From NCBI RefSeq assembly GCF_005405365.1, contig NZ_BJDX01000003.1:248001-312000 (forward strand): a stretch of DNA of 64,000 nucleotides, in the 5' to 3' direction. Positions 7,806 through 15,778 of this stretch are shown one piece after another. The translations under genes and the position numbers were made by a program. Under the pieces are notes generated by a model, which was given only the letters and a program-made list of their open reading frames with translations, was not told the DNA's origin and made no database searches. Source of the stretch: Enterococcus xiangfangensis (lineage in GTDB: Bacteria > Bacillota > Bacilli > Lactobacillales > Enterococcaceae). The number at the start of each line of letters is the position of its first letter. The first letter of the stretch is position 1.

Positions 7806-7836
7806 TGCCCACTCTTTATCCTACTAGAGAGTGGGT
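7806..7836 (-). terminator. hairpin downstream of the SOS-box gene
   Basis: On the minus strand CCCACTCT and AGAGTGGG pair around a 12-base loop just after the stop of the 84-residue gene. Confidence 0.5.
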
Positions 7837-7838
7837 AT

Positions 7839-8093
7839 TTATATTCTCATCATTTCAAACTCCATCATAATCTTCGTCATGCCTACCACCGCATATTTCT
7901 TCACCACAAACTGTTTTCTACTATTAAATTGTCCACCAACAACGATCTTCATTCCGTCGGCAACGTCGGCAAGAAAATTCAATGAGTGACCAGCAATCAA
8001 ACACGACTGATTATCCAATTTAAAATAGACGAGGGGACGCTCTGACATTTTTAAAATTTTAACGCTGCTGACAATTCCGTTTAACGATTCCAT
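7839..8093 (-). CDS. small conserved-type protein under a LexA box
   Basis: 84 residues, no signal peptide or membrane segment, mostly beta in appearance (LVYFKLDNQSCLIAGHSLNF, then MKIVVGGQFNSRKQFVVKKY), suggesting a small OB-like or barrel fold. AAGGAG lies 8 bases before the ATG. Its promoter (TTTACT-17-TATAAT on the minus strand) contains a textbook Gram-positive SOS box, so it should be induced by DNA damage. I do not recognise the family; genes of this size next to LexA boxes often accompany Y-family polymerase or mobile-element loci, but none lies here. Confidence 0.6.
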   Translation of the reverse strand: MESLNGIVSSVKILKMSERPLVYFKLDNQSCLIAGHSLNFLADVADGMKIVVGGQFNSRKQFVVKKYAVVGMTKIMMEFEMMRI

Positions 8094-8128
8094 GAGATCA
8101 CTCCTTGAAATTTGTTACCTCCATTATA

Positions 8129-8142
8129 CGAACATACGTTCT
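8129..8142. promoter_or_regulatory. LexA (DinR) SOS box
   Basis: CGAACATACGTTCT matches the Bacillus/Firmicute LexA consensus CGAACRNRYGTTYC at every position but the last. It lies exactly between the -35 (TTTACT) and -10 (TATAAT) of the minus-strand gene, the ideal place for repression. The divergent plus-strand promoter (extended -10 TGGTATAAT at 8175-8182) is about 35 bases away and might be affected too. Confidence 0.8.
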
Positions 8143-8199
8143 TTTAGTAAAGCGAACAGATTATTAAAATATCTGGTATAATATTGGCGAGGTGAGCAC

Positions 8200-8385
8200 A
8201 TGGAATCATATGAGCAACAGATAAAAGATCTGCGCGATGGTAAGATAGATAAGATCGAAGTCAAACATGATAATTTCTTTTTGTGGCGTGAAGCATGGAT
8301 CAAACAAGAAGATAAGAAATTCTTTCGAGGGATCGCCGGTCTTAAAGGCAATGTCACATATGTGTATGACACTAGTGTGATATAA
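8200..8385 (+). CDS. small protein divergent from the SOS-box gene
   Basis: 61 residues, ESYEQQIKDLRDGKIDKIEV then FFLWREAWIKQEDKKFFRGI. The ribosome site GAGGTGAG is well spaced before the ATG and an extended -10 promoter (TGGTATAAT) lies about 20 bases upstream. Short proteins with an N-terminal Gln/Asp helix and a central 'F..FREA...Q.D...FRG.A' pattern are common in enterococcal and lactococcal mobile elements, often beside SOS genes. The function is unknown. The balanced codon use and good signals suggest a real gene. Confidence 0.55.
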   Translation: MESYEQQIKDLRDGKIDKIEVKHDNFFLWREAWIKQEDKKFFRGIAGLKGNVTYVYDTSVI

Positions 8386-8486
8386 AGAGAAGAAACCCAC
8401 GAAAAAACCACGAAAAGGGTTATAATAGTATAAATACACAAAGGGTAGATGTTGAAAATTTTAAGTATATTTAATAGAATGGAATT

Positions 8487-8555
8487 GTACTTTTGTATCG
8501 ATAAGCCCATTCGCCGCATCAAGAATACACCCGGTTAAGGTGTCTTCTTTTTTTT
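8487..8555 (+). ncRNA. candidate small RNA between the 61-residue gene and the Rgg-like gene
   Basis: TTGAAA (8452-8457), a 17-base spacer and TAGAAT (8475-8480) predict a start near 8487. The transcript would end at a terminator with GAA-t-ACACC and GGTGT-c-TTC arms and eight T (8523-8555). Length is about 69 nt with no ORF. Its targets are unknown. The remainder of 8386-8708 holds a second promoter-like sequence near 8420 and no gene. Confidence 0.45.
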
Positions 8556-8708
8556 GGAAAAATTGGTGTCAAAAAGTAGGAGAGAAATATTTTCTCATTT
8601 TAGTTTAATCCATATCTATATTTGGATCGCATGAGTTGCTTGTTCGTTGACCATCAGCTAGAATGAGGCTATTAAAATGGGAATTTGCATATTTTGGAGG
8701 AATCAGCA

Positions 8709-9533
8709 ATGGCAGTAATTGGTGAAGTCTTAAAAGATTTCAGAAAAGAACATGGCATGACACAAAAAGACCTTTCGCAAGGGATCTGTTCTCAAAGTGT
8801 CTTAAGCCGGATCGAAAATAATGAAGAGATCCCCAATGTTATTGTGATTCAGCAACTTTGTCATCGCTTGGGAATCACTATTGACCAATTGATGCTTGAT
8901 TTTTTACCAGAAGAACTGTTTTTACGCAAATATTTCAACAAGATGTTCATGTATCTGCGGATTGGAAAATATCAAGAAATTCAAACGACACTAGAGTATT
9001 TAGATGAACGTCAAATCACTCATCTTGACAAAGATCGGCAGCTTGCTTGTTTTTTTAAAGCTGTCTGCGCGTATTTTATTGACGAGGACCCTGAGAAAGC
9101 TTTGAATCATGTTATCCAAGGACTTTCAATCAGTGTATCAAAAAAATACGACGGCTATTTTGACAGCCGAATCTTACTTTTGAGTTTTGCTGGTAAAATG
9201 TGTTCAGTTTTAGGGGAAGTGAACAAAGCTAATAGTTATTACAGTCAAAGTTTTGAATTATTCCAAACGATGATGGCTGATTATTCAGAACGCAGTGAAT
9301 TAAGTAATTTATTCGTTAATTATGGGACGTTTTTATTTAGGCAAGAACGCTTTGATTTGGCTGAAAAAGTCGTTGATATGGGATTGAAATGGAATCGTCA
9401 ACAATGTAGTTACTATAAATTAAAAGAGCTTCTAGAATTGAAGATCCTCATGTTAGAGAGCCGCGATGAACTTTATTCGGTGATCAATTATCGTAAAATA
9501 CTGCGGGCTTTAGAAAAATTAAAAGATTTGTAG
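8709..9533 (+). CDS. Rgg/MutR-type transcriptional regulator
   Basis: 274 residues from ATG 8709 (GGAGG is 9 bases upstream; the longer frame from 8685 lacks a site). Residues 1-65 form an XRE helix-turn-helix (GEVLKDFRKEHGMTQKDLSQ, then SQSVLSRIENNEEIPNV). Residues 75-274 are helical repeats of the TPR type, the peptide-sensing domain of Rgg, PlcR and PrgX proteins, with NKANSYYSQSFELF and FVNYGTFLFRQERFDLAEKV. Such regulators answer to short exported peptides. No candidate pheromone ORF is visible next to it. A NagR-like operator for the next gene begins at its stop codon, so the two genes are probably regulated separately. Confidence 0.8.
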   Translation: MAVIGEVLKDFRKEHGMTQKDLSQGICSQSVLSRIENNEEIPNVIVIQQLCHRLGITIDQLMLDFLPEELFLRKYFNKMFMYLRIGKYQEIQTTLEYLDERQITHLDKDRQLACFFKAVCAYFIDEDPEKALNHVIQGLSISVSKKYDGYFDSRILLLSFAGKMCSVLGEVNKANSYYSQSFELFQTMMADYSERSELSNLFVNYGTFLFRQERFDLAEKVVDMGLKWNRQQCSYYKLKELLELKILMLESRDELYSVINYRKILRALEKLKDL

Positions 9534-9550
9534 AATGGTCTACACCATTC
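9533..9550. promoter_or_regulatory. NagR/YvoA-like (dre-type) operator
   Basis: GAATGGT-CTAC-ACCATTC is a near-perfect inverted repeat resembling the TGGTCTAGACCA core bound by GntR-family NagR/YvoA/DasR repressors that sense GlcN-6-P or GlcNAc-6-P. It sits directly before a promoter and nagA, which fits that regulon. Confidence 0.65.
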
Positions 9551-9579
9551 TTGACTTACAATGGATTCAGGAGTAACTT
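9551..9579 (+). promoter_or_regulatory. nagA promoter
   Basis: TTGACT (9551-9556), 17-base spacer, TAACTT (9574-9579). The NagR-like operator abuts the -35. Confidence 0.5.
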
Positions 9580-9609
9580 TAAGATACAAAGAAAAAAGGA
9601 GAACTCACA

Positions 9610-10755
9610 ATGAAAACATTTATTTATGCTGACAAATTCTTTTTAAACTCTGGTGTTAAAAACGCAGGTTATTTAGATGTCACCGATGGCATTTTTGGAA
9701 CGTATACAAAGGAAAGACCCGAAGCTGCAGAAATCATTGATCAAAGTGGAAAGTGGATCGCTCCCGGTTTAGTCGATACACATATCCATGGCTATAAAAA
9801 TCATGATGTTATGGATAATGATGCAGAAGGTATCAAAGCAATGTCTGAAGGTCTTTTATCATGTGGCGTGACAAGCTTTTTACCAACGACACTGACTTCA
9901 TCTAAGGAACGTTTAAAAGATGTTGCAGCAACGATTGGAAAAGTTTATCAAGACGTGGATGGCGCGAAGATTCAAGGAATCTATTTTGAAGGCCCGTTCT
10001 TCACTGAAGAACACAAAGGAGCACAAAATCCTAGTTACTTTGGCGATCCTAGCTTAGACACATTCCATGAATGGCAAGAAGCTTCAGGCGGATTGATCAA
10101 AAAAATCGCATTGGCTCCTGAACGCAATGGGGTAAAAGAATTCGTCAAAACTGTTACTGATGAAGGCGTAGTCGTTTCATTAGGACATTCAAACGCAACG
10201 TTAGAAGAAGCACAAGAGGCTGTAGAAGCAGGCGCAAGTGTCTTTGTCCATGCCTATAATGGGATGCGCGGATTGAATCATCGCGAACCAGGGATGGTCG
10301 GAGCTTTATTGACCTTGCAACATGTTTTTTCTGAATTGATTTGTGACGGACATCATGTTCATCCGCAAGCAGCAGAAGTATTGATGGAAAAAGCAGGTCA
10401 TGATCATGTAGCTTTGATCACTGACTGTATGATGGCTGGTGGTATGCCAGATGGCAATTACAATTTAGGTGAATTTCCAGTAGTCGTTAAAGAAGGAACA
10501 GCACGGCTTGAATCGGGCAACTTAGCTGGAAGTATTTTGAAATTAAAAGAAGCAATTAAAAATGTTGTTGAATGGGACATCGCAACACCAGAACAAGCAA
10601 TCATGATGGCTTCTTATGTTCCAGCTGTCAGCTGTAAAATCGATGACAAATGCGGATCAATCACTGAAGGTCGTGCGGCGGACTTTATCGTCTTGGAACC
10701 TAACATGGATCTAGTGGCAACATATTTAGATGGTGTAGAACGTTATCACGCATAA
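9610..10755 (+). CDS. nagA: N-acetylglucosamine-6-phosphate deacetylase
   Basis: 381 residues, the usual length for NagA. It removes acetate from GlcNAc-6-P to give GlcN-6-P, a step in amino-sugar catabolism and wall recycling. Visible motifs in order: DTHIHGYKNHDVMD (metal and substrate region), EGPFF near residue 127, LGHSNA (about 194), HAYNGMRGLNHREPG (about 215), DGHHVHP (about 245) and the catalytic aspartate in ITDCMMAGGMPDG (about 273). AAAAAGGAG precedes the ATG. A dre-like operator upstream suggests repression by a NagR-type regulator encoded elsewhere. No nagB lies beside it. Confidence 0.95.
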   Translation: MKTFIYADKFFLNSGVKNAGYLDVTDGIFGTYTKERPEAAEIIDQSGKWIAPGLVDTHIHGYKNHDVMDNDAEGIKAMSEGLLSCGVTSFLPTTLTSSKERLKDVAATIGKVYQDVDGAKIQGIYFEGPFFTEEHKGAQNPSYFGDPSLDTFHEWQEASGGLIKKIALAPERNGVKEFVKTVTDEGVVVSLGHSNATLEEAQEAVEAGASVFVHAYNGMRGLNHREPGMVGALLTLQHVFSELICDGHHVHPQAAEVLMEKAGHDHVALITDCMMAGGMPDGNYNLGEFPVVVKEGTARLESGNLAGSILKLKEAIKNVVEWDIATPEQAIMMASYVPAVSCKIDDKCGSITEGRAADFIVLEPNMDLVATYLDGVERYHA

Positions 10756-10769
10756 TCATGAGCTTTTTG

Positions 10770-10810
10770 AAAGAGGATATGACAAGGGGCTTGTCATATC
10801 CTCTTTTTTT
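10770..10810 (+). terminator. nagA terminator
   Basis: Long perfect stem (AAGAGGATATGACAAG and its complement, 3-base loop) followed by a T-run. Confidence 0.9.
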
Positions 10811-11040
10811 CGAAAATTTTCGTATATACCTTAAAGTTGCCCATTTTTTTTTAAATGCACAGAGAAAAGTGACTAATCAACCATTCAAAAATTGATTAAT
10901 AGATGCGTTTTAATCAGTAAAAATTTAGCCATGTTTTTAAAATCTGTTTGGGTTCTATTGTTGGCTTTTAGTTTTACTATGTTAAACTAAAAAGTATAAA
11001 CGCTCTTTTGGCTATTTTTGACGGATGAGGAGGAGCCAGC

Positions 11041-11742
11041 ATGTCATACATTGACGTAATTGATGAAAGCAAATATTATCATATGGGTGAAACCCTAATC
11101 AAAGCAAATGAAAAAATAAATTTCTCAATCGAAAAGGGAGAAGTTGCGGTAATTCTGGGCCCTAGCGGTGCGGGAAAATCTACAGTGTTGAATATTTTAG
11201 GTGGGATGGATAATTGCGATGAAGGAAAAGTAATCGTAGATGGAACGGACATTGCGACTTTTAGTGACAAGGAATTGACTACTTATCGTCGCAATGATGT
11301 CGGTTTTGTTTTTCAATTTTATAATTTGGTACCTAATTTAACGGCGAAAGAAAATGTAGAGTTGGCGTCGCAAATCGTAGCAGATGCGATGGAACCTGCA
11401 GTAGTCTTACAGTCGGTTGGGTTAGGGGAGCGAATGGATAATTTTCCTGCGCAATTATCAGGCGGTGAACAGCAGCGAGTAACGATCGCTCGTGCGTTAG
11501 CTAAACGACCAAAATTATTGTTATGCGATGAGCCGACAGGTGCTTTGGATTTTGAAACAGGCAAACAGATCTTAAAAATTTTACAAGACACCGCACATAA
11601 AAATGGGACTACCGTTGTAATCATCACTCACAACTCAGCAATCGCTCCAATGGCTGATCGAGTCATCCGAATCAATGATGCTCGTGTACGCAGCGAGGAA
11701 TTGAATCCAGCACCGCAATCCATTGAAGATATCCAATGGTAA
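11041..11742 (+). CDS. ABC transporter ATPase, MacB/LolD type, without a permease
   Basis: 233 residues. Walker A is GPSGAGKST (about residues 40-48), the Q-loop FVFQFYNLVP, the signature LSGGEQQRVTIARAL (about 139), Walker B LLLCDEPTGALD and the H-loop IITHN. These mark the MacB/FtsE/LolD family, whose members usually pair with an FtsX-like permease encoded next door for peptide or lipoprotein export. No permease follows: the next gene is convergent and unrelated. The unit has its own promoter region and a downstream hairpin, so it is an orphan ATPase, or its partner is elsewhere. Confidence 0.85.
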   Translation: MSYIDVIDESKYYHMGETLIKANEKINFSIEKGEVAVILGPSGAGKSTVLNILGGMDNCDEGKVIVDGTDIATFSDKELTTYRRNDVGFVFQFYNLVPNLTAKENVELASQIVADAMEPAVVLQSVGLGERMDNFPAQLSGGEQQRVTIARALAKRPKLLLCDEPTGALDFETGKQILKILQDTAHKNGTTVVIITHNSAIAPMADRVIRINDARVRSEELNPAPQSIEDIQW

Positions 11743-11793
11743 GTTTATACACTGAAAAAGCGGGGCGCTGAGCTAGTACCTTATGACAATCTC

Positions 11794-11819
11794 GACTGTT
11801 ATTTTCTAAAATAACAGTC
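11794..11819. repeat. perfect 26-bp palindrome between convergent genes
   Basis: Arms GACTGTTATTTT and AAAATAACAGTC with CT at the centre. It may serve as a terminator core, but no T-run follows, so an operator-like role is possible. Confidence 0.6.
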
Positions 11820-11831
11820 AATAAACTTAAG

Positions 11832-11858
11832 CAAGCATTGAGGCTTGCAGTTTTGGAT
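11832..11858 (+). terminator. terminator of the ABC ATPase gene
   Basis: GCAAGC-attgag-GCTTGC followed by AGTTTTGG; short but well placed. Confidence 0.45.
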
Positions 11859-11863
11859 CAGTC

Positions 11864-12457
11864 TTACTTATGTGACTGATCCTTTATTTGTTTTCGAACA
11901 CTGTAAAGCATTTTATTTAATTCTGCTTCTTTTTTTCGCAACTCAACTAAGTCTTCTTTGATTTGTTTTTCCTTTTCATCTGTTTGCGGGGAAATAACTC
12001 CATTTAAAGAGATCCCGATAATCGTGCCAATGAATGTATCAAGAACGCGATTCAAGGCATAAAGAAACGATTCTCCTTGGGGGATACTCAAGGCAATCAA
12101 CAACATCGTTGCAATTGCAGAAATAATTCCGGAATTATTATTGAGACCATCAGAAAGTACGATGACTAAAATGACAAATAAAGGCAAGAGGATCAATTCA
12201 ACATAGAAATCATTTTTGAAAAATGATTGGATATAGTAAAAAATCAAGGCTAACAGTCCACCGAGAGAATTGCCTAAAACCCGCGAGCGACCGAATGAGA
12301 TACTAGTATTCAAATCTTGCCGCAAAGAAAAAACAGCGGCTAAAGCAGCAATCAAAGGAGACCCGCGATCAGTCACCTGAAAAAGTAAGATACATAACAT
12401 GACAGCTAATGCAGTTTTCAACGTTCGCATCCCTAAACGAAAACGACCAATTTGCAT
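11864..12457 (-). CDS. aromatic acid exporter family membrane protein (ArAE_1/FUSC-like)
   Basis: 197 residues with about four hydrophobic segments in the first 140 residues (TALAVMLCILLFQVT, SPLIAALAAVFSL, ILLPLFVILVIVLS, ISAIATMLLIALS), then GTIIGISLNGVISPQ and a charged coiled tail with KEKQIKEDLVELRKKEAELN. Conserved features of the family are the N-terminal RTLKTALAV helix and the R.LGN..GG turn (RVLGNSLGGLLALI). Members are half-size relatives of efflux proteins for aromatic acids; the substrate is unknown. AGGAGGG precedes the ATG. Single gene, convergent with the ABC ATPase. Confidence 0.75.
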   Translation of the reverse strand: MQIGRFRLGMRTLKTALAVMLCILLFQVTDRGSPLIAALAAVFSLRQDLNTSISFGRSRVLGNSLGGLLALIFYYIQSFFKNDFYVELILLPLFVILVIVLSDGLNNNSGIISAIATMLLIALSIPQGESFLYALNRVLDTFIGTIIGISLNGVISPQTDEKEKQIKEDLVELRKKEAELNKMLYSVRKQIKDQSHK

Positions 12458-12551
12458 GGAACTCCCTCCTTTTTCTTTATATATAATAGTTTAACCAAAT
12501 TATGACAAAAAAACAAAAGACCTCACTTGAATGAAGTCTTTTGTAGTGGAA

Positions 12552-13511
12552 TTATTTATTTAGTTGCCACTTTTGCTGCATCTGGTCTAAAATCTCAATA
12601 ACATCTTTAGTAAAGAAAAGAGATTTATTTGGTCGCTCTCCACGGATTATTTTCACCATGTTTTCAATCTCATAATTCATTGCATTACCGGTAAAACCAG
12701 CTTCGATAAATTCTTTTGTTCCATCGTTGAAGAACAGCTCAGCCTTGTCCGCTCGAGGGTAGTCTTCAACCGTTAGATAGCCGTTTTCAAAGGCAACGAT
12801 TCCTTTTTTCGGCATTTTGGCTTGAAAAGTTAAACTAACTGTCGCCAGCTCATTCTTTTTATTTTGCAAAATCGTGACGGATTGTTCATCGACCCCGGTT
12901 GAAAAAGGAACCATAGTAGAAGCGACTACTTCTGGTTGTTCCGTCAAGAACCAGCGAGCAAACGACACGGCATAAGTCCCAATATCCAGCAAAGCACCGC
13001 CGGCTAATTCCGGATTGAAGAAACGATTCGTTGGGTCAGGATCTTTGTAACTGCCAAAAGGCGCTTGGATCATTTTTAATTTGCCCATTCGCCCGCTTGC
13101 TATCAAGTCATGCAGTTCCTGATACAAAGGCATATTGAAAATGGTCATAGCTTCTGCTAGAATCAACTGTTTTTGTTCGGCTAATTCAATGACTGATTGC
13201 AATTCTGCCAAATTCATTGTGATGGCTTTTTCGCATAAGACGTGTTTTCCGGCTTCTAAGGCTTGGACGATGTGCTCGTGATGTTGGCGATTTGGAACAG
13301 CTACATATATAATGGAAATATCTTCATCAGCCAATAACTCTTTGTAACTGCCATAAGCTTTTGGTAAATGATAGTGTTTGGCAAATTCTTCGGCTTTTGC
13401 CAAAGTACGTGAAGCACAAGCCGTGAGACTGCTTGTAGTTTGGTTGAAGCTTTCAGCAAATTCGTGGGCGATGTCACCAAGACCGATGATGCCCCATTGT
13501 AAGTTATTCAT
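12552..13511 (-). CDS. Gfo/Idh/MocA family NAD(P)-dependent oxidoreductase
   Basis: 319 residues from ATG 13511, preceded by CAGGAGGAGCATT; the longer frame to 13544 lacks a site. The N-terminal Rossmann fold begins NNLQWGIIGLGDIAHEFAES, with the conserved EKAITMN (EKP-like, about residue 92) that supplies the catalytic lysine. The C-terminal half has GALLDIGTYAVSFARW, the DxGxY pattern of the family. It probably oxidises or reduces a sugar or polyol, but the substrate cannot be told. Single gene, divergent from the 13791 gene, with 280 bases of promoter region between. Confidence 0.85.
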   Translation of the reverse strand: MNNLQWGIIGLGDIAHEFAESFNQTTSSLTACASRTLAKAEEFAKHYHLPKAYGSYKELLADEDISIIYVAVPNRQHHEHIVQALEAGKHVLCEKAITMNLAELQSVIELAEQKQLILAEAMTIFNMPLYQELHDLIASGRMGKLKMIQAPFGSYKDPDPTNRFFNPELAGGALLDIGTYAVSFARWFLTEQPEVVASTMVPFSTGVDEQSVTILQNKKNELATVSLTFQAKMPKKGIVAFENGYLTVEDYPRADKAELFFNDGTKEFIEAGFTGNAMNYEIENMVKIIRGERPNKSLFFTKDVIEILDQMQQKWQLNK

Positions 13512-13790
13512 AATGCTCCTCCTGGTCAAATAAAATTTTTTCAATCAAAAATAGGTTTTCAGGATGTAGGACAAGATTGATTCCATGTCCAAAAACAAAT
13601 ATATTCTTTTAAACGAAACGAGAATAGCATTTTTGAAACGAAGGTTACCTGTGACTGAATCGTGTAAAACTTTGAAAAAATTAGCTGCTTTTTTCAAAGT
13701 ATAGCAGTAAATGTTAAAAAATTTCAATCCATTTGCTAAAGAGATGTATTTTAGCCAAAAATTCAGTAGAATAGAAGAGGAGGGATTCGT

Positions 13791-14324
13791 GTGAACCAAA
13801 TTTATTTAGATTTAGTAATGAGTGCAATTTTTGAACAATTCCATACAGAACAAGATTTTTATCTAGATTACTTAGGGGTTAATGAGGTTCAATGGCAACA
13901 GTGGAAAGCGGGCCAAAACAATTTATCACCGGAAGCAAATCAGAAAATCAAAAATCTATTCAGTGACTATGAATGGATGCTGAGTCAAAAAGTTATCCGT
14001 CAAACGTTTTTATTCCCTGAAAAGCGGCCTACAGCAGTAGCTGAGTACCGTGAGATGAAAACGATCGTTGCACAAAAATGGATCGCCAGCGGCTTGGCTC
14101 AAGTGGAAATGATCCCTTTTAAAAATAAAAATGAAGAAGAAAATCAAGATTTTATTGATTTACGCGTCACGATTGATTACGATAACTGGGGCTATAGTGA
14201 TATACTAAGCTTTCGTCTGCCGGCACATATTCAAAATCAGATTGCTAGCGCACATAAAAAAACAGCCTTACTTGATTGGGTAAATGAAAATCTAACAGAG
14301 ACATATACACTGCTCGATGATTAA
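13791..14324 (+). CDS. conserved hypothetical protein
   Basis: 177 residues starting at GTG 13791 after GAGGAGGG. The first 75 residues look like a helical DNA-binding-like unit (EVQWQQWKAGQNNLSPEANQ resembles the turn and recognition helix of HTH proteins), followed by a mixed domain with DFIDLRVTIDYDNWGYSDIL. No signal peptide. I cannot assign a family. It is followed within 16 bases by the VanY-like gene, so the 13791-15747 genes are likely one operon concerned with the envelope. Confidence 0.65.
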   Translation: MNQIYLDLVMSAIFEQFHTEQDFYLDYLGVNEVQWQQWKAGQNNLSPEANQKIKNLFSDYEWMLSQKVIRQTFLFPEKRPTAVAEYREMKTIVAQKWIASGLAQVEMIPFKNKNEEENQDFIDLRVTIDYDNWGYSDILSFRLPAHIQNQIASAHKKTALLDWVNENLTETYTLLDD

Positions 14325-14340
14325 TGAAAGGATTTTTTAA

Positions 14341-15123
14341 TTGAAAAAAACAGTAGGACTACTTTCAGTCATTATCATGCTTGGGATGACTGCCTATTCA
14401 CTTTTTTATAGTACACCTACAGACTCAGATACAAAGAAAACGACAGCTACGACTTATTCATTTGAAAAGAAAACGACAGCCAAAAAAGAAAATGCCGTTC
14501 AAAAAGCATTACCAGATTCCAAAGCAAGCGACTGGAATCTTACGCTAGTTGGTCCTAATAATAAAATTGAAGAAGAAGTTTCTGAAGACAAGCTGACTAC
14601 GTTATCAGACAATAGCCACCAAGTCGATAGTCGCATCGCTGAAAGCTATGAGGCATTTTCTGAAGCGGCAACAAAGGCAGGTTTTCCTTTAGTGATCATT
14701 TCTGCTTTTCGTTCTGTGGCTGCACAAAAGGAAGTCTTTGATACAAATGTCAATAGTTTGATTAGCGGAGATGGTTTGTCAGAAGAAGATGCTATCGCAA
14801 AAACGAAAGAAACAATCACTGAACCCGGTTATAGTGAACATCATACGGGACTTGCTGTCGATGTCGTCGATCAAGATCGCTACAATTCTTATTCGACCCA
14901 AGTATTAGATGCCTCGTATGGCGATCAGCCTGGAGCAAAATGGATCGCTGAAAATGCTCCAAAATATGGGTTCATCATTCGTTATCCTAAAGACCGTCAG
15001 GACATTACAGGCATTACTTATGAACCGTGGCATATCCGTTATGTCGGGAAAGAAAATGCGGAGTATATTACTAAACACGATCTGACACTAGAAGAATTTT
15101 TAAAACAATTGTCAGCTAAGTAA
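14341..15123 (+). CDS. D-alanyl-D-alanine carboxypeptidase, VanY-like (M15B)
   Basis: 260 residues starting TTG 14341 (GAAAGGA upstream). Residues 5-25 are a signal anchor (TVGLLSVIIMLGMTAYSLFY), then a Thr/Lys-rich linker. The catalytic domain spans about 95-255: ISAFRSVAAQKEVFD, the zinc motif SEHHTGLAVDV (His and Asp ligands, about 162-172) and the catalytic Glu/His in YEPWHIRYVG (about 224). It removes the terminal D-Ala of peptidoglycan stem peptides outside the membrane. No vanS/R/H/A/X neighbours exist, so this is a housekeeping wall-trimming enzyme, not a resistance cluster. Confidence 0.9.
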   Translation: MKKTVGLLSVIIMLGMTAYSLFYSTPTDSDTKKTTATTYSFEKKTTAKKENAVQKALPDSKASDWNLTLVGPNNKIEEEVSEDKLTTLSDNSHQVDSRIAESYEAFSEAATKAGFPLVIISAFRSVAAQKEVFDTNVNSLISGDGLSEEDAIAKTKETITEPGYSEHHTGLAVDVVDQDRYNSYSTQVLDASYGDQPGAKWIAENAPKYGFIIRYPKDRQDITGITYEPWHIRYVGKENAEYITKHDLTLEEFLKQLSAK

Positions 15124-15132
15124 GGAGGCATT

Positions 15133-15747
15133 ATGCCTAAAAAAATAGGTCAAAGACGAAAGTCCAAAGCTTCGATCCCGCTTATCTTCGCGGGAATCCT
15201 AGTTATTGGGTTAGCTTTCGTTTTTTCTTTACAACGATTATCAAATTTTGGAAACGAAAGCGGGCAACCAGAAGAAACGCTTACCCATCAAGCGTTTATC
15301 GATCAGTTGGCTCCGCATGCACAAGAATTGCAACAAGGGTACGGTGTTTTACCAAGTATCATCTTAGGGCAGGCCATTTTGGAATCTAACTGGGGGCAAT
15401 CTCAGTTAGCCAGTCAATACAAAAATCTTTTTGGAATAAAAGCTTCTGGTAATCAACCCAAAGTCAGCCTCGAAACAAAAGAATACGTCAATGAGCAATG
15501 GGTCACGATCCAAGGTGATTTCAAAGTATATCATTCATGGGACGAGTCTTTAGATGATCACACGATGCTTTTTGTTAAAGGAACGAATTGGGACCCGCAG
15601 CTTTATGCGAATGTCTTAACCGCTACTGATTACAAAGCAGCAGCGCAAGCCCTGCAAACAGCCGGTTATGCAACAGATCCTGATTACGCAAATAAAATTA
15701 TTAGCGTGATTGAAACATATAACTTGGGTCAATACGATCATCCATAG
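15133..15747 (+). CDS. membrane-anchored N-acetylglucosaminidase (GH73)
   Basis: 204 residues. One N-terminal transmembrane segment (IPLIFAGILVIGLAFVFSL) follows a basic start. The rest is a GH73/LytG-like domain: TLTHQAFIDQLAPHAQELQ, then VLPSIILGQAILESNWGQSQL with the catalytic glutamate in ILESNWG, NLFGIKA, and YHSWDESLDDHTM. It cleaves the GlcNAc-MurNAc glycan. It lies 9 bases after the VanY-like gene and shares its operon. Without a wall-binding domain it acts near the membrane, as expected of a glycan-strand processing enzyme. Confidence 0.85.
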   Translation: MPKKIGQRRKSKASIPLIFAGILVIGLAFVFSLQRLSNFGNESGQPEETLTHQAFIDQLAPHAQELQQGYGVLPSIILGQAILESNWGQSQLASQYKNLFGIKASGNQPKVSLETKEYVNEQWVTIQGDFKVYHSWDESLDDHTMLFVKGTNWDPQLYANVLTATDYKAAAQALQTAGYATDPDYANKIISVIETYNLGQYDHP

Positions 15748-15778
15748 TAGAATTGTTCTAAGGAAGGGGAGAGGACTT

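Noticed and set aside
7654..7840. Fst/Par-like type I toxin-antitoxin
   Set aside because: The terminator and short RNA suggested it, but no convergent hydrophobic toxin ORF of 25-35 codons was found on either strand.
14341..15123. Vancomycin resistance cluster
   Set aside because: Only a VanY-like carboxypeptidase is present; no ligase, dehydrogenase, VanX or two-component genes are nearby.
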